A stretch of DNA of 64,000 nt from the NCBI GenBank assembly GCA_003971905.1, contig RSEE01000132.1, positions 1 through 64,000 on the forward strand, in the 5' to 3' direction. Origin of the DNA: Moniliella sp. 'wahieum' (taxonomy: Eukaryota; Basidiomycota; Moniliellomycetes; Moniliellales; Moniliellaceae). Positions 11,146 to 23,800 of the stretch are shown in pieces. The position numbers and the translations under genes were made by a program. The notes under the pieces were generated by a model, which ran no database searches, was not told the DNA's origin, and saw only the letters and a program-made list of their open reading frames with translations. How positions within the stretch are numbered: position 1 is the first letter of the stretch; the number at the start of each line of letters is the position of its first letter.

Positions 11146-14100
11146 TCACGCGCCAAATGGCGGTTCTTGGCCCGGATGGGCAAAGCTCAAATTGGGCGTA
11201 CTGGGCTGGGTGACGCCCGGGGTAGCCCCCGGGGTGCGCATCCAGCGACTGCCCAACGACATGCCTCCCATGGCAAATGGGTTGTCCGGGGGAACGGCCG
11301 GGGTACTTGCGTCCCATGCCCCCCCAAACCCAGGTGGGAGGAAGGAGGACCAGAACGTTTCGCTCAGCAACTGTTCACTTGGTTCGTCTTCTTCCCGTGC
11401 GCCTGGCATGCGGGAAGCCGAGTGTAAATTGCGCCGCTTCCGCCGGCTGCATCGTCGGACTGGCAGCGCGCGAGGCGAGCCGCGAAGCAGGTCGGGTAGG
11501 GGGACGCGAATGCAATAGCGATTGCGATTGCGATTGGGCAGCGACCAGGGCAGCGACAATGCTATTGGCGTGGGCGCCCGTGGTGCGTTTGGTGCTGTGG
11601 GGCGTGTGGGGCGAGGCGGCGCGGGGAACGGTGGGCGTGGTAGCGTTGGACACTGACGGCTGGGTACGGTCCGAGTGACTTTGCACGAGCATACGAAGAA
11701 AGGTGGCGTAGAGGTAGGGCGTGTGGGTCGGTCCAACAGCGAGCGATTGGAGAAAGTTGGCCGTGTGGCTGACCAACCGGAGCAAGTGCGCTTCGTCGCT
11801 GTACGCGGCAAACGCCGGCTGGAGCAACTTGAGCAAAAACACCACGCATATGCCACCATGACAAACTGGCTGTCGGGCGCATAGCGCAAGTCGCGGCCCA
11901 ACAGACACGCCGCTTTGATGATTCCCTTGGCCGCATGCAGACAACGCGAATAGTACGTCGGCGTGTCGAGGCCCGTGCTGGTTGGGTGGTCCAGAGCATG
12001 TTGCAGCCCAAACGAGTTGAGCAACAGGACGGCATAGTGGTACCGCACCGGACCTTGGCGGATCAGAAAGTAGAGCGCCCGCTGAATGTAATCGGCATTC
12101 TCGGGGGGCGAATCCGCCTCCACATCCGGTTCCTCCCCCAACAGACGCAGGATCAACCTTTCCTCCTCGATCCGATTCTCCGACTCGGCCGGCTCTTGCT
12201 CTGGGCCAGGCTCTCGCTCTTGCTCGTGCCCAGGTTCCCGCTCGTGTTCGTGCTCTTGCTCGTGCTTCTCTCCATGCTGGGGCTCATGCTGGGGCTCATG
12301 TTCATGCTCATGCTCAGGCTCAGGCCCATGTTCACGTTCATGCTCATGTTCATGTTCATGCTTATGCTCATGTTCATCTTTATGCTCATGTTCATGTTCA
12401 TGTTCATGCTCGTGCTCATGGCCTTGACCTGAATCTTGGCCGTGCCCGCTTCCCGACGCGTTCTGGGCCGGTGTACTACGTTCCCCCTCGGCCGGCATGG
12501 GCGCCGTGCGCTCGACGCCAGCTGGGGTTGGTTCCTTGGTTGGCTCCGGAGCAGCGTGGCGCAGAGCACGATAATGCTGCATCAATCATCAAAGCGCCAG
12601 ACCTCCTTCCACTCTTCCAGCTGCTGGTTAAAGATCTTGAGCACAGACGGGTAATCAATATCGAGGTGCAAACCCGACACGGACGTGGTAGAAGAATAGA
12701 GAAAGTCCATTTGACGCGACTGGATTCGCTGCAGCTCCACCAGCCCCGAGATGCCCACGTCCCAAGGGCGCGAGTGGCGTTGCATGCACCACGGACGCGA
12801 GTTGCGAATCAGCCAGTCTTCCCGAACACTGTACGCCTTGCCCATCTGCGCGGCAAACCCACGGTCGATGGTAAAGCACACGTACCACGTACGTTCGCGG
12901 TTCAGCAGTTCCCGTTCCCGCTCCGCATCGTCCTCTTGCGGGCCCATGACTTTGCGGTCCAGGTTCAAGTCCGTGGCCATGCGGATGGCCAAGCCCGAGA
13001 ACATCCACGCCGTATCTTGCTCAAACTTGGCCGACGGCTCGCCCCACAGCGACAACAACAAGAAAGCCTGCACAATTTCCACCGATTTGAACCCGTGTTC
13101 GAGCGAGACAAAGGCGCATTGCTTGGCGTACTTGAGAGCTTGCGCATGCAGCTCGGGCCGCGCAGCATAGAAGCGCGACGCAACCGCCAAGATGGCCGTG
13201 AAGAGGAACGGAGACCGGGCACAGACAAAGGTAGGTGTGTGCCAGTCCGGGTCGAGCAAAAAGGCATACTGCATGCAATGCACAAAGAAAATCCGAAACA
13301 GTTCCACCACCTCCTCACTGTCCACCACCCATCTTGCAAAATCTCAGGCGGCATCTCCCGTTCAATCGCAATCTGACGCAAGGGTAGAATGGAGATGGTC
13401 GACGGCTTAAAGTACGTCGAATTGGCCACGCCCAACGGGATCTCCTCGTCCCCAGCCAGAGAGGGCACCACGTCGGGACCCGCACCGCCCGATGCGGCCG
13501 CAGCAGCGGCAGCAGCAGCGGTAGACGCGCTGTAGCTCGGCGAATTGCTCGGCCCATCAGACACACTGGCGGGAGGGTTGCTGTCTATGCGCGTGACCGA
13601 GTGCCACGGTGCTTGCGACGGGACCGCTGGGCGTTGTGCAGACTGGCCTCGGCCAAGAGCCCTAGTGGGTTGAGCGTGTTGTCGGGCAACGCATGCAGAC
13701 GCGGCGACGTGGTGCGCGAGTGGTTGTCCCGGCCCTTGCGTGAGGGGGCGGCTTGGTACGGCTTGAGGCGGTCCTTGAGGCTCGCTCGCCGATCCCCGCT
13801 GTCCCCGCCGTTGGAGCCGGCCGATTGGCCCGAGGTGTTGGACAGCACCGAATCGCCGCCATTGGTAGAGGGGGAGTGGAGATGGGGCATGGGCTCGGCA
13901 AAGCGCAAGTCGGGGTGGCGGGGTCGTGCCCGAGCGCGGACGCTTCTGCATCGTCGAAGTCAAGGTGGGCCGGGGCACAAATGCCGGCGGAGCAAAGTCT
14001 GGGCGCCGGGGGGGCAGGTTCAGTCAACGCCGGATCAACGGGAGGCCACGACGCGGCGGCGGCGGGCCGGTGGCCGCCGCTGCAGCCGCTGCTGCTGCTG

Positions 14101-14881
14101 CGCCGCCGCCGCCGCCGCGGCTGGGTCGACAAGGTTGGACAGGCCCGGCGGCGGCGGCTGAGCTAGCTGCTGCTGGAGCGGCTGCTGAGCGGCTCTGCTG
14201 GGTCGTTGCGGCGGCTGGGGTGGTGCGTGGGGCTGCGGCTGCGGCTCCGGCGGGAAGAGGCCGGGCGGGGGCATGTGCTGCTGGCTGAGCACGTGCGGGG
14301 GCAGGGTGGTGTTTGGAGGAGTGGAGGGACTGGAGGACGGTGGCCAGCGTCTGCTCCATCTTCTGCAGCGACGCGGCCATGGCCTCGGTGCGCTGGCTCT
14401 TGGTGCCCTTGCGGCGGCGGTTGGACTCTTCAAACACACACGCATGGTTCGACGCCTTCGCACACAGGGCGGGCCGTCCTCGGCGCCGAGGCAGCGCATC
14501 TTGAGGCGGCGGCAGTGGAGGCAGGCGCGCTGGGAGCGCTTCTGCTTGGCAGGCTTGTCCTTGGCGGCGGCCTTGGAGGTGGAGGGGCTGGGCTTGGAGG
14601 CGAGGCGGGGCGCTTGTTGCGCGGCGCGGCGTCGGGCGCGGCGGCGGCGGCATCGGGGGGGCAGCGGCGGCGGCCGAGGCGTCTCGCTGGCTGGGCGCGA
14701 GCGAGTCGGAGTCGGAGCCGGAGCGGAGTCGGAGTCGGAGCCGGACGCGGAGCCGGACGCGGAGGCGAGCGCGGGGAGCAGCGGCAGCGGCAGCGGCAGC
14801 GGCAGCGATGCGCCTGTGCGTGCTGGCGGCGGCCAGGCCCGACGGGCCGGCTGGGCCGGAGGTGTGGCCGGGGAAGGACAT
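11146..14881 (-). CDS. Zn(II)2Cys6 fungal transcription factor
   Basis: Nuclear DNA-binding regulator. The likely start at 14881 (MSFPGHTSGPAG) leads into a Ser/Asp/Ala-rich N-terminus. The binuclear cluster reads ACLHCRRLKMRC and, after a frame change, CAKASNHACVFEESNRRRK, followed by a short coiled coil (TEAMAASLQKMEQTLATVLQ). Next is a Gln/Ala-rich stretch, then the fungal-specific factor domain at ~13400-11700 (FLFTAILAVASRFYA, IVQAFLLLSLWGEP, WMFSGLAIRMATDLNLDRKV, RTWYVCFTIDRGFA). A His-Glu repeat splits that domain (12186-12432). The C-terminus is Pro/Ser-rich and ends QEPPFGA. Target genes cannot be inferred. It diverges from MSH6. Confidence 0.85.
12186..12432 (-). repeat. His-Glu hexamer repeat inside the factor
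   Basis: On the minus strand, runs of CATGAA/CATGAG encode (HE)n, with HK, HKDE, PEPEHE and HEPQ variants, over about 80 codons. It separates the DNA-binding half plus the first MHR helices from the later helices of the fungal factor domain. The composition could bind divalent metals. Confidence 0.85.
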
Positions 14882-15268
14882 GGTGGGTGCACTCCGGTTC
14901 GTGCTGTGGCCCGGGGCCGGATGGCCGGAGCGGGAGCGCCCGCCGCTGCGCCTGCTGACATCAGCCCCGCTCACGTCAGCGTCTCGTCCGGGCCAGCCTG
15001 GGCCACGTGGCCGAGGATCGATGATCGGTGGCCGCCTGCCGAGTCCCGCCGCCCGGTACGGCACGAGGCTGAACATTTGACAACGCGACACGCCGCGCGC
15101 AGACAACGCGCAGCCATACGAGTCACTGGTCACCAGTCACGCGTCACTCCGCCAGACGCAGGGACGCGTCGCGGACGGCGGTTGGGGAGTACACGCGCGT
15201 TTTCCCTCCGCTGGTCCGCCGCGCGCTCTTCCCCTCTGCCCCACCACCACCTCCCCCTCTCTCCTCCC
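14882..15268. promoter_or_regulatory. Shared promoter of Zn2Cys6 factor and MSH6
   Basis: A 387-bp gap between divergent ATGs at 14881 (-) and 15269 (+). The last 100 bases before MSH6 are CT-rich (CTCCCCCTCTCTCCTCCC), as often seen at fungal start regions. No TATA box stands out. Confidence 0.45.
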
Positions 15269-18200
15269 ATGGGCAAGCAGAGCTCCCTCTTCGGCTTCTT
15301 TGCCGCCGCCAAGGCGCCTCCTCCCCCCGCCGCCGTCCAACCCCCGCCCCCGCCGACACCAACGCGGAGACCAAGGCGGAGACCAAGGCGGAGACCAAGG
15401 CGGAGACCAAGGCGGAGACCAAGGCGGAGACCAAGCGCGAGACCAAGGCGGAGACCAAGGCGGAGACCAAGGCGGAGACCAAGACCCAGACCAAAGCTAG
15501 TGCCAAGGCCAAGGCTAACACCAAGGCCAAGACCAGCACCAAGGCCAAGACCAGCACCAAGGCCAAGACCAACACCAAGACAGTCGCGCGTCCCTGCCCA
15601 ATCCAAGCCCACTCCCAAGCCCACTCCCAAGCCCACTTCCACCCCCTCGACCGGTCCAACTCCCCCCCGGTCCAACCGACGAGATGGACATTGACGCGTC
15701 TTCCCCCCCGCCGCTTTCCGCCACCGCCACCGCCGCGACCACGACCGCGCTCGCCCCCTCCCCACCCCCGCCATCCCACCTCTCCCCACCGCTGCTTCCC
15801 CCGCCGCGTCAGAGGAAGACATTCCTGGTGTCGTACGTATTCCCCCTCCCCACGTTGTGCTCGCTTGCTCCGTGCCGTCTAACATGCCCTGCTTAGCGTC
15901 GCACCCGTCGTCGCGTGATCAATTATGTCGAGTCGGACGCGTCCGACTCGGACGATGCCCCGGCGCCCAAACGGGCCAAACTGGCGCGCGGCGGCCGCGC
16001 CGTGCGCGGTCGGAATCGGAAGAAGACGACTTTGCTCCGTCGGACAGCAGCGCCAGTGACAATGAGAGCGAGGTGGCTTCGGCGTCGCCTTCGGCGTCGG
16101 AAGCCGAGTCGGCATCGTCTGAACCTGAATCCGAACCGGAATTCTCCATTGCCATCACCAGAAGAAGGGTAAGGGTAGGGAAAGAGCACGCTGTCTGCTG
16201 CGCGACCGCAGTCGCGCTCGCGCGTTCCTCCCTCTGGCGCGGGTAGACCGAGTGGGTCGCCGCCACGCGAGGCAGGTCGGACAGTGGTAGTCAAGGGCAA
16301 AGCGAATGACCAACCGTTTGCCTTTCTCCATCCTCCGCGCGACAAGGACGGCAATGTGCGTGGTTCGGCGGCGTACGATCCGTACGCTGCTCATCCCCGT
16401 CGGCCTGACGAGCATGACGCCGTTTGAGCGGCAATTTTGGCAATTGAAGCAGGCCGGTTTGATACCGTCTTGTTTATTCAAAAGGGTAACTTTTACGAAC
16501 TGTACGAGGACGATGCTACGCTAGGCCACCAAGTGCTCGATCTCAAGTTGGTCGATGCGCCCAAGATGCGCATGGTGGGTACCGGAAAAAAGTTACGAAG
16601 GGTTTGCAGCCAAACTCCTCGGCTTGGGATACAAGTGTGGGCAGGGTGGACCAGGACGAGACGGGCGTCGGACGCGATGTCCGCACAGCCCAAGTCAAGG
16701 GCAAACCATTGTCCAGCGCACCTTGCCCACGTGTTGACCAGTGGCACGATTGTCGAACCGTCAGCATTGCAAGATGATTTGAACAGCTACTGTCTTGCCA
16801 TCTGCCAGCGCCGCAGGGCAGCGGCATCGGCGTTGTACTCTGGACGCGGCCACGGCCGAGTTCCGTTTGGCCAGCCTCCCGGACGAGGCGGGGCTGGAAC
16901 TGCTTGCTCCGCTCGTTCCGGATCAAGGAGGTGTTATTGGAAAAGGGGCGAGCGAGACCACGCTGCGTTTGGTCCGCGCTTGTCTCCCGCCTTCGGCCCA
17001 ACTGATCCAACTTACCAGCGGAGACGAGTTCCCTTCCCCCGCCATGGCCAGCGAGGTCCTGCGCACGTTTTTCCCCGATGCGCTTCCCCCGGGGTACGCG
17101 ACACGGTGCAGGCGGATACACCCGAGCCTCTGGCCGCACTGGGTGCGATGCTTTTGTACCTCCGTTCGCTCAATTTGGACCAGGACTTGCTGGCGACAAC
17201 TTTGGTCCGCTGCTATGGCAAGGTGATCGGATGGAGTTGGATGCCCAGACATTGACTCACCTCAACATCTTGACCAACGACCAGGGTACGGACGAAGGCA
17301 CGTTGCATGCGTTGCTCAACCACTGTCAATTGCCCTGGGGCAAGCGGCTGCTGCGGCATTGGCTCTTGCATCCGCTTCGGGACATTGGCCAACTCAACCA
17401 GCGCCTGGACGCCGTGCAAGATTTGTTGATGGACGATGATTTCCACCAGGCCTGGGCCACATTTGCACGCACGTTGCCCGATGTGGAACGGGTGGTAGCG
17501 CGCATCCGTGCTGGGCGGGCCAAGCCACGGGAATTTGTTGCGTTGCTCGAAGCGTTGGGCGGGTGGACGAGGCGGTGGAGCAATTGCGCACGTACGTACA
17601 GGACCACCATGGTACCCATGCCATCGAACACATCTTGGCTTCCGTCCCCTCCTTGGCACAGGTCGTGCTTCCCTGCGCGACCAATTTACCATTGCGCCCG
17701 ACCTGGGCTTTGATCCGGTCCCCGGCACTGACGATGCGTACGACCAAGCTCAGGCTCACCTTGCCACGCTCGAAGAGGAACTGGACACGTTACTCGACAC
17801 GATTGCCAGCGAACTCAAGTTGGCCCGGACCAAGGTGCAGTACCGCCATAGTGGGACCAAGGAGATTTACCAGGTCGAAGTGCCGCGCAGCACCAAGGTC
17901 CCTCCCAACTGGATCCTCCTGGGCCAGACCAAGGACAAAGCGCGTCACTACCCACCCGCGGTCAAGCAACGTGTCCAAGCCTTGCAGCATGCGAGGGAAG
18001 CTCGCTTGGCCAGCCTCACGCAGTTCCGACTGCGCTTGTTTGACCAACTCGCCACATTGGCCCCGACCATCCTGCTGGCTGCCACCCACTTGGGCCAAGT
18101 CGACTGTCTCGTCTCCTTGGCAAGGGCCAGCGACGCAATGGGCTCAACCGTACGACCCACCCTGGTCCAAGCGGACGAAGCGCTGGTGGAGCTGACGCAG

Positions 18201-19193
18201 GTACGTCACCCCACCCTGGCTACCAAGAGCACCTTTGTGCCCAACGACGTCTCCCTTGGTGGGAAGGCGGAAGATGTGATGCTTCTCACGGGCGGCAATA
18301 TGGCCGGTAAGTCCACCTTGGCCCGCACCGCCGCCACCGCCGTTCTGCTCGCTCAAATCGGTTGCTTTGTCCCGGCTGAAAGGGCCGTCGTGGCGCCCGT
18401 GGACCGGATCGCGTCCCGAATGGGCGCAAACGACCAACTCTTCCACCGCCAGTCTACCTTTATGGTCGAATGATGGAGGCTTCTCGGGTACGTTTTTTTC
18501 GCTCCCCTGGGAAATTTGGTTCTGTCACATGGATTGGCTTGGGGCTATGTCCTGCTCTTGTGGCCCGGGCACGCAAGACGACACGCTGATGGCTGGCTTA
18601 CTGACAACACTCTTTGGTTACTTGTTTTGTTTGGTTTGATGGTTGGTTTGGTGGGGCGGTGGAACGGATAGATTGTGGCGCAAAGCACGCCGCGTTCGTT
18701 GGTCATTCTGGATGAGTTGGGACGCGGGACATCGACGTACGATGGCCAAGCGATTGCCTATGCCGTGCTGCACCACCTCTTGGCCGCACGCGATGCCGAG
18801 GCTTCTTTTTGACGCACTATGCTGCGCTCGCACGCGCGTTTGCGCGTACCCGCGCGTCGCTAACCGACACATGCGCGTGCTGGTCGAGCCAGGACAGGAC
18901 GACGTGGCGTTCACCTACCAGTTGGTCCCGGGCATTGCTCAAGCAGTTACGGTACCCAAGTTGCTCGTCTGGCCGGGTGGATCGCTCGATCACCCACCAT
19001 GCCCACCAGGTCAGCACCCAGTTCCAACGTGTCTCTGAACCCGACACGCACACGCCCAGCCCCGTTCAGGCCTGCACCCTTCCGACTTTGCCTTTCTTGT
19101 GCGCCTGGCTACCGAGGGCGAGCAGGCGTGCGTCGCACAGCTCGACTCGTCCGACAAGCTGTCCTCGCGCTCCCGCTTCTCCCACCACCCTGA
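15269..19193 (+). CDS. MSH6: DNA mismatch repair protein MSH6
   Basis: Partner of MSH2 in MutS-alpha, which recognises base mismatches and small loops in the nucleus. The ATG at 15269 opens on a PCNA-binding box, QSSLFGFF. A Lys-rich AETK repeat and an acidic Ser-rich tail follow, then the mismatch-binding domain with [20 protein letters not shown], where the Phe-x-Glu contacts DNA. Lever and clamp segments follow ([26 protein letters not shown]). The ATPase has Walker [11 protein letters not shown], signature HRQSTFMVE and Walker [17 protein letters not shown]. Introns: 15833-15896 (64 nt) and 18488-18671 (184 nt, between STFMVE and Walker B). The end is uncertain: one frame stops at 19191, another runs on toward ECO1. 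Several base-run frame changes. Confidence 0.92.
15355..15485 (+). repeat. 12-bp coding minisatellite (AETK)n in MSH6
   Basis: GAGACCAAGGCG is repeated about ten times with one variant unit, encoding Ala-Glu-Thr-Lys in one frame and Arg/Pro repeats in another. A looser array of AKxxTK units follows to about 15590. It sits just after the PCNA-binding box, in the disordered N-terminal region. Confidence 0.85.
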
Positions 19194-19208
19194 GCACGTC
19201 GAAGCAGA

Positions 19209-20350
19209 GTGCCGTTCGCCTGTCCCCTGCGGGAGGAACACCGAGTCGACGCCCAGGACGATAAGGACAACGACAACGCCAAGGATAACGACAAGGGCAA
19301 CGACAAGGACGCGACTCGTTTGTTGCCTGCGCGCGCCTCGTCGGCTCGCACGACCGACGAAGATGAGGACATGGCTGTATCCGAGTCCGAGTCCGTGTCG
19401 GCGTCCGTCTCCTCGCCTCAGACGCAAGGCGAAGAGATGCGGGCCTGGTCGCCGGGCACGGCGGACGAAGAAGAGGTGCGTGCGTCGTCGCCTCCCACGT
19501 CGCCTGTGGCCGGGGAGCGAGGCAGGGGCAATCCGCTGCTGACTGCGGCGGGGGGCAAGGCGCGAGCACAGACCAAGAGCCGGCCCGAACCCGACCCGCA
19601 ACGCAATCGCTCCTCCTGGCGCCTGGGACCAAGACGTGCAAGGAGTGTGGCATGGCGTACGACGCGGTGAACAAGCAAGACGCGGCGCTGCACCAGGCCT
19701 TCCACACACGCATGACGCAGGGTCTGCGCTGGCCCGCACGCTGGACTGCCGCAGCCGAGGCGCAAGCGGCGGACGCAGCGCCCGACACGACCATCCTGGT
19801 CTACCCGCTCAAGATGGCAGGCGAGGTGGGCAAGGCGGTGGGGGAGGTGGTGGCGATGATGGACGAGGCGCTAGGCGCGGCGCCGGTGGCGGAGGAGGTG
19901 CGGTGCGGGGGGAAGGTGCTGGTGGCGCGGCGGCAGGGGCGGGTGGTGGGGGCGGCGCTGGTGGCGCCGGTGGCGGAGGGCGCGGCGCGGGAGGTGGTGA
20001 TGCGGGGGCGGGCGGGAGGAGGCAGCGGCCGAGGCGGCGCTGGAGGCGGTGCTGGTCGACCGCACGGCGCGGCGGTGTGGGGCGGCGGTGGGGGTGCACC
20101 GGATCTACGTGTGGCGGGCGCGCGCGGCAGGGGCTGGGGCAGCGGCTGCTGGATGCGGCGCTGGCGCACGGCGTGTATGGCCAGACGGCGGCCCAGACGC
20201 TGGCCAGCAGCGGGCTCCCACGCGCGCGCGCTCGCCTTCTCCCAGCCGACGGCCGCGGGGCGCCGCTGGCCCATCGCTGGATCGCCGCCCACGCCCGCTC
20301 TCCCCCCCCCGCCGAGCGGCGGACGCTGCTCGTGCTGAGCGAGGAGTCGG
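19209..20350 (+). CDS. ECO1: Cohesin acetyltransferase ECO1/CTF7
   Basis: Acetylates Smc3 during S phase to establish sister-chromatid cohesion. The C2H2 finger reads KTCKECGMAYDAVNKQDAAL then HQAFH (~19633-19710). The GNAT part has a linker with VLVARRQGRVVGAALVAPV, the acetyl-CoA loop GVHRIYVWRARRGQGLGQRL in mixed frames, and the family end motif AFSQPTAAGRRW. The N-terminus is acidic and low-complexity (DKDNDNAKDNDKGNDKD). The first clear in-frame ATG is at 19371, yet coding-like sequence extends back to about 19200 beside the MSH6 end. The start is therefore unresolved, and a fusion with MSH6 is possible. Confidence 0.85.
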
Positions 20351-20892
20351 GGAGCATGCATTCATCTTTGCGACTGCGATTGCGATCGCCATGGCCGCCA
20401 TGGCCATGGCGTCGTGGCCGTCGTGGCCGTCGTGGGGGACGGATTGCAGACACGCAGGGGTGTGATGGGGCATACAGAGTGACAGGCAGTGATGGCAGTG
20501 TGATTGACGTGGCACAGGTCTGGTGCGGGCGGGCGCGACGCGACGGTGAGCGGGGGGGCGGGACGCAGACGGCGGCACGGGCCACTGCTGGCCGCTGCCA
20601 GCCGCGGCAGACGTGGCGCAGGCGGGGGCCGGGCACGGGGGCGCTTGGCCCATCCGCGCGCCGCCGTGGCTCGAGGCGCACTGCCGGCAGAAGCAGCGCG
20701 GCGTCCCCCTGCGTCCCCCGTGCATGCCCGGCGGAGCGCTGAACGCCAGCCGGCTGATGGGTGACGTCGCGGGCGCTGATTGCGTCCACAGCAGCATCGC
20801 GGCATGGCCGCTGCCATCCAACCCAACCCAGCCCATCGCCTCGCCATCGCCACCCCCACCGCCGCCACCGCCACCACCGCGTCCACTGGCCC
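20351..20892. other. Gap between ECO1 and Msb1-like gene
   Basis: About 540 bp, very GC-rich, with CATGGCC repeats near 20390-20415 and CCACCGCC runs near 20850-20880. No convincing gene on either strand. It probably carries the ECO1 3' end and the Msb1-like promoter. Confidence 0.45.
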
Positions 20893-23800
20893 ATGCCGTC
20901 CTCTGCGCTCGTGGCCAGCGCCTCGCGCCTCGCCCTCGCCCCCTCCATCTCCGCCACCTCCTCCGCCTCCCCTCCCGCCCACCGGCACCCGTGAGCTGGC
21001 CGACGTCCTCGCCGTCGCCAACCAGTCCGCCGCCGCGCTGGTCCGCGCCTACGGCTACTTCGACCTCCCCCAGGCGCTCCATCTCGAGCTCGACCCCCGC
21101 CACGTCGAGGCCCTCGTCCGCGTGTGCGGCGCCCAGCTCCGCCAGCGCGCCCTCGACACCCCGCTCATCTTCTCCTCCCTCGCCCTCGACCTGAGCCCGG
21201 CCGGATGCGTGTCGCTGCTGCGCGCACCTTTCTTGGCCTGCCCACCGGCCTCGACGCCTACCGACCCGGCGCACACCCCGCCGCCATCCACCCGGCCCTC
21301 CACCCGTCGACAAGCCCATCAGCCCCGCCTTTGCCCAGGAAGTCGCCTTTGCCAACCCCAACGACCTCGCCGCCCTCATCAAATGGAGCCTGAGCCGCAT
21401 CGGCAAGGTGATTGCCGTCCATGCCCCCCACCCTGGCCGGGCACCGAGCCACCAGGAGTGGCCTGCCGATCCGCAAACCCTCTACGTCCAACAGCGCGGC
21501 TTCCTCTCCTTGGACATGTACACCCAATGGAGCGCCGCCGAACGTCGTACGTGTTTCCGCCGCTCTTCACATTCCCCTCCCCCGCGCCCTCATCGCCCCC
21601 CCCACCACGCGCCCACCCCACGAGCGCAACTGACCTTCTCTTCCCCCCCCCCCTCTTTCTCCAGGCGCCGGCTTCCCCGACACTGCTTTGGGCTGTTTGT
21701 AACCCAGCTGCCGCCACATGAGCGCCAACTCCTGCTCACCCTCTTCTCCCTCCTCTCCTCCACCGTCTCCTACTCGCTCAAGAACGGCATGACCCCCTCC
21801 CGCATGGGCCGCACCTTTGGTCCCCTCCTCTTTGGTCTGCCGGAAGACGAGACGTTTAGCAAGACATATTCCGCCTACGTCAAGACGAGCAATGCGGCGG
21901 AACACTTGCTGCTCGCCTACATTCGTCAAGCTGGTTCCACCTCCTCCCTCCCCGTGCGTCTGGCCGAGCATGTGGCCGACTATGTGACGAGCATCAGCAA
22001 TGACCCCGCCACAGTCAAACCTCACATTCAACAGGCACCCTTAACCCTGATTGAATCCAACGTTCGCCTCTACAGCCCCGACCTGATCCAGACCGCTTGC
22101 CTTGCGCCGGTGCACAATTGTCCCGAGTGGACCGCTTGCCTGTCCACCTCCGACACGTTTGGACGGCTGCCTCAACTCTCCAACCGGTCGCGCAAACTGC
22201 TCAAATTCACCGGTGGCGTACAGGGCCTCCCCTTCTCTCCGCCCGTTGGCGGTGGGGGTTGGACCACTTGCAGAGCAAGACGGCCGTTCTGCCTGCTTCC
22301 TCGCTTGCCGAGGTGGAATGGGGCAATTCGCCTCGCTTGGGTTTGAAGAGACAGATGCAAGCAAGTTAAAGTTTGATCTTACCGAGTCGCAGCGCAAGAA
22401 TCGCCGGGAGCGGCCCAAGACGATGGTGTGGTCCGACTTTGAACATGCTGGCTTTATTGGGACCGAAAAGGAGGAGGACACGTTGGACTCGATCTTGGCC
22501 TTTGATGCGCAGCTCAAGTCCGGATTGGAAGAGCGGCCGGACGAACGAGCGGCGTTGATGCAACGCTTGAAAGATGCAGAAGCGTGCTTGCCCCCCTTTA
22601 CGTACCCGACCGAGCCCGTTGTCATCTCCTCGCCCTCCCGCCCGACCGGCGGCGTACCCCCCCAGTTTGACCCCATGTTTGCCGAGGTATGGGCAGATTA
22701 CCTGATTGGCAGCGGATGGAGCAACCGCGATGAACTGTCCCATCGCCCAGCCAACTTTGTGGTGGTGCAGTACAAAAGTGTCAAAACCCGTTCGTCCATT
22801 GCCGTGGGAGGAAAAGACGCAGAGGACTCGGACCCGCGCACCGAAGGCGCGTGGTTCGTGCTGTCCGAAGTGGTTCCTCAGGGCTACCGCAACGAGCTCG
22901 AGACATTTGATCGCAAACGTGAAAAATCGAGGCCCATGTTGCGCAAGTTCTCCTTATTCAAGCGCGGCAGGAAGTCCGGCGCCAAAGCTATCGATCCGGA
23001 CGATGTCTTCCAGCCAGGCAGTGGAGGCGGGACAAAAATGCTCAAGTTGTCGGACGAGCCACAATCGTCCAAAGACCCAAGTATGCTCCGGGTCAGCCCT
23101 ACTACCAGCTCTGTCTCACCACTGCCGTCGCCACGAACGACCCAGTCGTCTCTGTCCAAGCACTCTGTCTTGTCTGACACGACCAACCGCGACTTTGAAC
23201 CTCCCACGACGGGCAAAACCGCACGCCTGACCGCCGGGGGGACCAAGTTGATCTCTGCCATCAAGTCGCGCAGTTCCAATGGGAAGAACAAACATCTTCG
23301 TCCCTTGACACCCGGTAGCATTGAGTCCAACGAACACTTGCCCCACCCGCATTCGCCTGCCTCGTCGCTCGGCCACCGAGGCAAAGTGCGCCACGAGTCT
23401 GGCGTCGTGTCCGGTATGGCCTCCGTTGCGAACCGGCGCAAGCCACGGAAAGAAGCCGAATTCTCCACCGTCGACTTTGACACGGTTTCTGTCGCTGAGA
23501 TGGACCCTGCTACAGGCCGGCCTGTGGCGCGGGAAGACCGATGGGTGGATGTGCAAGTGCGGGCGGAACCGAGATCGTCCAATTCATCGGTACCGTCGGT
23601 GCCGCCCATGTCGCCTGCGCAGGGGGCAGTGCTACGCCCAAAGCCCGACGTCCCACCTTGGTCGTTGACCCGCCACAGGGGCCGAACTCCCTCGCTCCTC
23701 CCCTGCTTCCACCCAGCCTTCGCCCAGGATCGCCTCCCCTGCCTCGTCGGTCCCGACACGCTACCTCTCCCCCTGGCCCGTCCCCGGATCCCAGCCACAC

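Noticed and set aside
12186-12432. Repeat array as CRISPR
   Set aside because: It is a continuous hexamer coding repeat without spacers, in a eukaryotic gene.
14035-15700. Long Arg/Gly/Ala-rich ORFs on both strands
   Set aside because: GC-driven shadows of the Zn2Cys6 factor and of the MSH6 repeat; only one frame per strand carries motifs.
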